Origin: CAZTXD01 sp964617995
GTDB lineage: Bacteria > Actinomycetota > Acidimicrobiia > Spongiisociales > ZC4RG35
DNA: 10,947 nt
Assembly: GCA_964617995.1 (NCBI GenBank)
Contig: CAZTXD010000125.1
Span: 1-10,947 of the forward strand
Reading direction: 5' to 3'
This document shows positions 6,652-10,947 of the stretch, in pieces. The position numbers were made by a program, and so were the translations under genes. The notes under the pieces are model-generated. The model was not told the origin of the DNA, did no database searches, and was given only the letters and a program-made list of their open reading frames with translations. Within the stretch, counting starts at the first letter, position 1. Every line of letters begins with the position of its first letter.

Positions 6652-7374
6652 TCAGGCCTGTTCGGCGCTACCCCGTGTCAGCAACACCAATCCGGTTCCC
6701 AGGAGAAGGGCCACGTAGGCGATACCGGCCATGCCGCCAGTGCCGTTGCCGGTGAAGGGCAACGTTTCGTCGGTGTCTCCCGTGGTGCTGGTCTGCTCAA
6801 CGGTCGTCGGGGAGACCTCGGGGTCCGACGTCGTGGTCGTGTCCTCCGGCTGGGTGGTCGTCGTGGGTTCGGTCGTCGTGGTCGGCTCCACAGTCGTGGT
6901 CGTCTGCGGTTCCGTCGTCGTGGTGGACGGCTCGGTTGTGGCGGTCGTCGTTGTCGACGGCGGTTCGCAGTCGAGCGTCACGAGGAAGCCGGCCGAGTAC
7001 ACCTCGTCCTCACCCATGATGAGGGTGAACGTGATCGTCTCCCCCAGGATCAGGGTCCCGGTGGCAGTGGTGGTCTTGTCGACGGTGTCCTCGACGCCTT
7101 CCAATATCACGACGTTGACGGACTCCACCTCGATGTCGTTGCCGGGATGGACCGACGTGTTGTTGTTCCCATCGGCGGTGACAGAGCATTCGTTACCGAT
7201 GAGGTTGTCGGGGATCGGGAACACACCCAGCGTTGTCCGGGACCCCTCGTCAGCTCTGATGATCGTTTGTTCGAGCTCGATGGTGTGGGTCGCGGCGATA
7301 GCCGTCATCGGAATGATGGCGGCGAGAAGTACGCAAATGGCAACTCCCGCTGCCTTACGCGGAGAAAGAGTCAT
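6652..7374 (-). CDS. Secreted LPFTG-anchored surface protein with Thr-rich linker
   Basis: This is a 240-residue predicted cell-wall-anchored protein of unknown function. Residues 1-28 form a signal peptide (SPRK basic region, core VAICVLLAAIIPMTAIA, cleavage near AIA-ATH). The mature ectodomain, about residues 30-138, is rich in beta-type Thr/Val/Ile and Asp/Glu and has just two cysteines, C63 and C136, which could form a disulfide. Residues 140-200 are a repetitive TTTTEP-type linker, probably spanning the wall. LPFTG at 205-209 is followed by a membrane helix (about 215-232) and a short tail with one Arg, completing a sortase signal. GGGAGG lies 8 nt before the ATG. The C-terminal 50 residues closely resemble the neighbouring surface protein, while the ectodomain does not, so they share an anchor module. 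The gene lies 110 bp downstream of clpX. Confidence 0.85.
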   Translation of the reverse strand: MTLSPRKAAGVAICVLLAAIIPMTAIAATHTIELEQTIIRADEGSRTTLGVFPIPDNLIGNECSVTADGNNNTSVHPGNDIEVESVNVVILEGVEDTVDKTTTATGTLILGETITFTLIMGEDEVYSAGFLVTLDCEPPSTTTTATTEPSTTTTEPQTTTTVEPTTTTEPTTTTQPEDTTTTSDPEVSPTTVEQTSTTGDTDETLPFTGNGTGGMAGIAYVALLLGTGLVLLTRGSAEQA

Positions 7375-7397
7375 TCTTCAGGCCTCCCATATCGCCC

Positions 7398-7411
7398 ACC
7401 AGACCCCTGGT
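7398..7411 (-). other. Small hairpin in leader of the second surface-protein gene
   Basis: ACCAG and CTGGT pair perfectly around a 4-nt loop, about 24 nt before the ATG and just upstream of the GGGAGG ribosome site. It is short and may be incidental. With the 7-bp stem formed by 7426-7432 and 7455-7461 it makes the leader highly structured. Confidence 0.35.
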
Positions 7412-7458
7412 ACGACGGCCACCATCCACCGCGGGTTGCCCGGTGAGGGAACGAGCGG

Positions 7459-7477
7459 TGGGCCGCTAGACCCAATC
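7459..7477 (-). repeat. Duplicated 19-nt hairpin motif, copy A
   Basis: On the + strand this copy reads TGGGCCGCTAGACCCAATC. In the transcribed minus strand TGGGTC pairs with GGCCCA through one U-G pair where copy B has U-A, so the stem survives the base change. It lies 8-26 nt after the clpX stop and about 85 nt before the surface-protein ATG. Part of it (7459-7461) is also needed for the alternative stem 7426-7432 with 7455-7461. Terminator or operator roles are both possible. Confidence 0.65.
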
Positions 7478-7484
7478 TAGCCGA

Positions 7485-8750
7485 TCAGGCGGAGCGCTCG
7501 GACGGTAGATCTATGTCGTCGACGGGCACCAGGGTCGGGTTGACCCGCTCCTCCACCACCTGACGGTCGATGATCACCCGACCCACGTCACTGCGGGATG
7601 GGAGGTCGTACATGGTGGCCAGCAGCACCTCTTCGAGGATGGCGCGCAGTCCCCGGGCGCCGGTGCCTCGCTTGATCGCCTGATCGGAGATCGAGTCGAG
7701 CGAGTCGGGTGTGAAGACCAGCTCCACCCCGTCCATGTCGAACATGCGGGCGTACTGGCGGGTGAGGGCGTTCTTGGGCTCGGTGAGGATACGCACGAGT
7801 GCTTCCTCATCGAGGTCCTCGACGGTGGCTACGACCGGGAGCCGACCCACGAACTCGGGGATCAGGCCGAACTTGATCAGGTCCTCGGGAAGCACCTGCG
7901 ACAGCAGCTCGATGGGTCTTTGCTCGGTGCGTGAGCGGATCTCGGCGCCGAAGCCGACGCCTCGTTTGCCGACACGGTTGCCGATGACCTCCTCCAGGCC
8001 GGCGAAAGCGCCGGCACAGATGAAGAGGACGTTGGAGGTGTCGAGCTGGATGAACTCCTGGTGCGGATGCTTGCGGCCTCCTTGAGGCGGCACCGAGGCA
8101 ACGGTGCCCTCCAGTATCTTCAGGAGCGCCTGCTGGACGCCCTCCCCCGACACATCCCGGGTGATGGAGGGGTTCTCGGCCTTGCGGCTGATCTTGTCGA
8201 TCTCGTCGATGTAGATGATCCCCTGCTCGGCACGCTTGACGTCGTAGTCGGCGGCCTGGAGCAGCTTGAGGAGGATGTTCTCCACGTCCTCGCCCACGTA
8301 TCCCGCCTCGGTCAGGGTGGTGGCATCGGCGATGGCGAAGGGGACGTTGAGCTGCCGGGCGAGGGTCTGGGCGAGCAAGGTCTTTCCGCACCCCGTCGGC
8401 CCGATGAGGAGGATGTTGGATTTCTGGAGCTCGACGTCGTCGCGGCGGGCGTCGCCGCCTCTTATCCGCTTGTAGTGGTTGTAAACCGCCACCGCCAGTT
8501 TCTTCTTGGCCAGTTCCTGGCCGACCACGTAGTCGTCGAGGTAGCTGTCTATCTCGCTGGGCTTGGGCAGCTCGGTGAACGAGACCTCTTCCTGGCTCGA
8601 GAACTCCTCCTCGATGATCTCGTTGCACAGGTCGATGCATTCGTCACAGATGTAGACGCCGGGTCCGGCGATGAGCTTCTTGACCTGCTTCTGTGATTTA
8701 CCGCAGAAGCTGCATTTGAGCAGCTCTCCGCCTTCTCCAAGTCGGGGCAT
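7485..8750 (-). CDS. clpX: ATP-dependent Clp protease ATP-binding subunit ClpX
   Basis: ClpX is the AAA+ unfoldase that delivers substrates to ClpP. The 421-residue protein has the N-terminal zinc-binding domain (C13, C16, C35, C38), Walker A G117PTGCGKT124, pore loop G150YVG, Walker B with D182EID185, the ISRKAENPSITRDVSGEG segment at about 187-204, arginine finger R303 in PEFVGRLPV, and the sensor-2 motif G364ARGLR. The ClpP-docking loop reads VGF (265-267) where IGF is usual, a conservative change. The start ATG follows AAGGAG with 5-nt spacing, and that ribosome site overlaps the clpP TAA, so clpP and clpX are almost certainly cotranscribed. The protein is complete and ends shortly before the surface-protein island. 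Confidence 0.98.
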   Translation of the reverse strand: MPRLGEGGELLKCSFCGKSQKQVKKLIAGPGVYICDECIDLCNEIIEEEFSSQEEVSFTELPKPSEIDSYLDDYVVGQELAKKKLAVAVYNHYKRIRGGDARRDDVELQKSNILLIGPTGCGKTLLAQTLARQLNVPFAIADATTLTEAGYVGEDVENILLKLLQAADYDVKRAEQGIIYIDEIDKISRKAENPSITRDVSGEGVQQALLKILEGTVASVPPQGGRKHPHQEFIQLDTSNVLFICAGAFAGLEEVIGNRVGKRGVGFGAEIRSRTEQRPIELLSQVLPEDLIKFGLIPEFVGRLPVVATVEDLDEEALVRILTEPKNALTRQYARMFDMDGVELVFTPDSLDSISDQAIKRGTGARGLRAILEEVLLATMYDLPSRSDVGRVIIDRQVVEERVNPTLVPVDDIDLPSERSA

Positions 8751-8759
8751 TCGATCTCC

Positions 8760-9380
8760 TTACTCGGAGGCTACCGCAGACAGCTCCTGACGCGTGAGAA
8801 TTCCGTCCACGACGCCGTACTCCTTGGCCTCTTCGGCCAGCATCCAGTAGTCGCGCTCGGTGTCGTGGGCGATCTTCTCGTATTCCTGGCCGGTGTGATC
8901 GGCGAGGATCTGGTTGAGCTGCTCTCGCATCTGCACGATGAGCCGGGCCTGGATCTCGATGTCGGACGCCTGGCCCTGGGCACCGCCGTGAGGCTGGTGC
9001 AGCATCACCCGGGCGTGGGGAAGGGCGAACCTCTTGCCGTGCTCCCCTCCGGCGAGCAGCACGGCCGAGGCCGACGCGGCCATCCCCATGCACACCGTGT
9101 TCACGGCCGGTCGGATGTACTGCATCGTGTCGTAGATGGCGAAGAGGGAAGTGATCGATCCGCCCGGCGAGTTGATGTAGAGGAACACGTCCTTGTCGGG
9201 GTCGTCAGACTCGAGGTGGAGCATCTGGGCCATGATCAGGTTGGCGACGGTGTCGTCGATCGGGGTCCCCAGGAAGATGATCCGGTCCTTGAGCAGGCGG
9301 CTGTAGATGTCGAAATACCGCTCGCCCCGGCTGGTCTGCTCGAAGACCGTGGGGACCACATAGTTCTCAGCTCTCATCAT
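8760..9380 (-). CDS. clpP: ATP-dependent Clp protease proteolytic subunit ClpP
   Basis: ClpP is the self-compartmentalising serine protease that degrades substrates unfolded by ClpX or ClpC. The 206-residue product carries the catalytic triad S103 (GMAASASA), H128 (VMLHQPHGG) and D177 (DTERDYW), with family-standard spacings of 25 and 49 residues. The oxyanion segment YINSPGGSI is at 68-76. The start ATG overlaps the trigger-factor TGA (ATGA), and GAGGAG lies 5 nt upstream within tig. Codon 2 is also ATG and could be used instead. Many actinobacteria carry tandem clpP1 and clpP2 at this locus; only one is present here, so a second copy, if any, must lie elsewhere. Confidence 0.97.
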   Translation of the reverse strand: MMRAENYVVPTVFEQTSRGERYFDIYSRLLKDRIIFLGTPIDDTVANLIMAQMLHLESDDPDKDVFLYINSPGGSITSLFAIYDTMQYIRPAVNTVCMGMAASASAVLLAGGEHGKRFALPHARVMLHQPHGGAQGQASDIEIQARLIVQMREQLNQILADHTGQEYEKIAHDTERDYWMLAEEAKEYGVVDGILTRQELSAVASE

Positions 9381-10837
9381 CGATTCTCCTCGTCGTCGAC
9401 GGCGGGGACAGGGTCGTCGACCAGGACCTCGCCTTCCACGACTTCGCCTTCTATGACCTCGTCTGTCGAAATCTCGTCATCGACGACCTCACCGGCGATC
9501 ACCTCGCCGGCGACGACATCGTCGGCCTCCACGCTGACCTCGATCACGTTCCCGTCGGGGTCGACGGGAGTGGTGTTGTCGAGTATCAGCTTCAATGCCT
9601 TGTCGCGCAGCATATCACTGCGGAGGGACAACTCCTGGGGGGTGCCCCGGATCGCCCGGAGAAAGCCCATCGGGTCCTCGGTCTCGGAGGCGGCCGAATG
9701 GAGCAGTGCATCCACCTCCGATTCCTCCACTTCGATGCCGGCGTCGGCGATGACGGCGTCGAGGAGGATACGGGTACGGAGACTGCGGTTGGCCTGAGCT
9801 GCCAGGTCAGTGAGGAAAGCCTCCTGACCGATGCCCGTGGCCTCGAAGTAGTCCGCCAGCGTCACTTCCTGTTCCTCCAGCCGGTGCACGAACCGGTGCA
9901 AGATGTCGTCCATCTCCGCACGAAGGACCGCTTCGGGGATCTCCACCTCGACCTGGTCGAGCAGGGTCTCCATCGCCCGATCCGACAGGCGCCGCTGGAG
10001 CGTGGACTTCTTCATCTCCGCCATCCGCTGCCGCAGCGTGGTCCTCAGCTCCTCGACAGTGGAGTACTCGGTGTTCTCGTCGACCCATTCGTCGGTGAGG
10101 TCGGGAAGAACCAGCTCCTTCACCTCGTTGACGGTGATCTCGAATGTGGCTTCCTGCCCGGCACGGTCGCCGAACCCCTCCGGGAGCTCCGAGGTCAACG
10201 TCACCCGATCGCCCGCCGTCGTTCCCTCCAGCGCTTCGTCGGCACCCTCCACCAGGCCCCCGGAGCCGATGCGATACAGCAGCTCGGTCGCGCTCGCTTC
10301 GCTGACCTCCTCTCCGGCGACGGTGGCTGCGACGTCGACAGAGACGAAGTCGCCCTCGCCGGCCGGGCGCTCCACCTCCTCGACCTGGCCGAACTGCTCA
10401 CGCATTCGCTGGACCTGCTCCTCCAGCTCCTCATCGGTCACGTCGGGAGAGTCGATCTCCACGCGACGGTCGCGGTAGGGGGGAGCCGTCTCCAGGGTCG
10501 GCCACAGGGTCACCTTCACCTCGACGGCCACTCCCCCGTCGATGTCCTCGAGGTTCTCCAGCTCGGGATTCACCGCCGGGACAAGTGACTCGGACTCCAG
10601 GACCTCGGAGAGCTTGGGGTTGATGGCGTCTTCGATCGCCTCGCTCCGCAGGCGATCCGAGCCCACCGCTGCCTCCACGACCGGGCGTGGCGCCTTCCCG
10701 GGACGAAACCCCTTCAGCTTGAGATCCTGGGCGAGACGGCGCGCCGCCGAGGACTTGGCGGCGTCGATCTCGTCGTTCGTCAGCTCGAATCCAACGAGAC
10801 GCTCGAACGGTCCGGCTTCTCGAACACTGGCGGTCAT
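9377..10837 (-). CDS. tig: Trigger factor (ribosome-associated chaperone, FKBP-type PPIase) with acidic repeat tail
   Basis: Trigger factor binds at the ribosome exit tunnel and shields nascent chains. The N-terminal ribosome-binding domain covers about residues 1-115, with the signature G43FRPGKAP50. The FKBP-type domain spans about 160-250 (EGDFVSVDV to FEITVNEV). The C-terminal helical chaperone arms reach about residue 420. Residues 421-486 are an unusual strongly acidic tail with pentapeptides of the form V-x-x-G/D-E repeated in phase from 441 to 470, ending DDEENR. The protein is 486 residues, longer than the typical 430-450, because of this tail. The ATG follows AGGAG with a 4-nt spacing. 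The gene heads the tig-clpP-clpX series, and its promoter must lie close to the tRNA hairpin, since only 37 nt separate the two. Confidence 0.95.
   Translation of the reverse strand: MTASVREAGPFERLVGFELTNDEIDAAKSSAARRLAQDLKLKGFRPGKAPRPVVEAAVGSDRLRSEAIEDAINPKLSEVLESESLVPAVNPELENLEDIDGGVAVEVKVTLWPTLETAPPYRDRRVEIDSPDVTDEELEEQVQRMREQFGQVEEVERPAGEGDFVSVDVAATVAGEEVSEASATELLYRIGSGGLVEGADEALEGTTAGDRVTLTSELPEGFGDRAGQEATFEITVNEVKELVLPDLTDEWVDENTEYSTVEELRTTLRQRMAEMKKSTLQRRLSDRAMETLLDQVEVEIPEAVLRAEMDDILHRFVHRLEEQEVTLADYFEATGIGQEAFLTDLAAQANRSLRTRILLDAVIADAGIEVEESEVDALLHSAASETEDPMGFLRAIRGTPQELSLRSDMLRDKALKLILDNTTPVDPDGNVIEVSVEADDVVAGEVIAGEVVDDEISTDEVIEGEVVEGEVLVDDPVPAVDDEENR
9428..9517 (-). repeat. 15-nt periodic repeat encoding acidic pentapeptides in trigger factor
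   Basis: Six in-phase 15-nt units encode VVAGE, VIAGE, VVDDE, ISTDE, VIEGE and VVEGE (residues 441-470), with a degenerate seventh after it. The units have diverged at the DNA level but keep the terminal Glu and the leading aliphatic residue. Confidence 0.8.
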
Positions 10838-10862
10838 GACTCTCCTGAGTGCGATGCGATCG

Positions 10863-10868
10863 ATGGTA
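10863..10868 (-). promoter_or_regulatory. Candidate -10 box for tig
   Basis: TACCAT on the minus strand fits TANNNT and lies 25 nt upstream of the tig ATG. The corresponding -35 would fall within the adjacent hairpin and is not recognisable (CAGGGT at 17 nt). It is listed as a weak candidate because the space between tRNA and tig leaves few alternatives. Confidence 0.25.
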
Positions 10869-10874
10869 TGCGAA

Positions 10875-10903
10875 GCCGCCGCCCCACCCTGCGGGGCGGC
10901 GGC
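10875..10903 (-). terminator. 11-bp GC-rich stem-loop downstream of the tRNA
   Basis: GCCGCCGCCCC and its exact reverse complement flank a 7-nt loop. On the minus strand it starts 4 nt after the encoded CCA of the tRNA and is followed by TTCGCATACC, with no U-tract. It probably ends the tRNA transcript. Confidence 0.75.
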
Positions 10904-10906
10904 CGG

Positions 10907-10947
10907 TGGGGTGACCGAGGGGACTTGAACCCCCGACCTCCAGGGCC
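10907..10947 (-). tRNA. 3' half of a tRNA, probably tRNA-His
   Basis: On the minus strand the window begins within a tRNA. The T arm is GGGGG, loop TTCAAGT, CCCCT, preceded by the usual variable loop AGGTC and followed by the 7-nt acceptor strand CGGTCAC, discriminator C73 and an encoded CCA. Counting back, base 36 is G and base 37 is G, so the codon begins with C. A C discriminator together with G36 is the tRNA-His combination, since Leu, Pro, Gln and Arg isoacceptors normally carry A or G at 73. The anticodon itself lies mostly outside the window, so the identity is inferred. Confidence 0.85.

Noticed and set aside
5676..7000. CRISPR-like repetition in the threonine-codon tracts
   Set aside because: The repetition is in frame, short-period and coding (Thr, Glu and Pro linkers), with no regular spacers.
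1..10947. Insertion sequence, prophage, integrase or toxin-antitoxin genes
   Set aside because: No transposase, integrase, terminal inverted repeats or small toxin-like pairs are visible; the surface-protein island has no mobility genes.

Overview
Every gene supported here lies on the minus strand, so the window reads biologically from right to left. GC content is high. The gene order tRNA, tig, clpP, clpX, then folC, ndk, mreB, mreC, mreD, mrdA is an actinobacterial housekeeping layout. The threonine-rich linkers with LPFTG anchors, and even a threonine-rich tail on MreC, suggest a rod-shaped deep-branching actinobacterium such as a member of the Acidimicrobiia. That placement is an inference from gene order and protein style, not from a marker comparison.

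Layout, right to left: (1) the 3' half of a tRNA, probably tRNA-His, ends at 10907 and is followed by a strong GC hairpin. (2) A protein quality-control block follows: trigger factor (with an unusual acidic pentapeptide-repeat tail), ClpP overlapping it by 4 bp, and ClpX 9 bp further on. (3) An accessory island of two small secreted LPFTG-anchored proteins sits at 5635-7374. They have unrelated N-terminal domains but related C-terminal anchor modules, and each is preceded by a copy of the same 19-nt hairpin-forming motif. The first of the two (in + coordinates) is interrupted by a 100-N assembly gap that abuts a 24-nt tandem repeat. (4) A 15-bp perfect stem-loop separates this island from folC, which is followed by ndk. 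(5) The shape and elongation cluster mreB, mreC, mreD and mrdA (PBP2) runs off the left edge, with 4-bp stop/start overlaps joining mreC, mreD and mrdA.

Trigger factor and ClpXP handle folding and degradation of new proteins. FolC makes folylpolyglutamates and Ndk balances nucleoside triphosphates. MreBCD with PBP2 drives lateral wall synthesis, and rodA would be expected just beyond position 1. The two surface proteins need a sortase, which is not encoded in this window. Most of the window is conventional. The less ordinary parts are the surface-protein island with its duplicated leader motif, the hairpin pressed against the folC start, the trigger-factor tail, and the MreC tail. No stretch longer than 300 bases lacks a gene; the longest intergenic region is about 213 bases, at 6439-6651.
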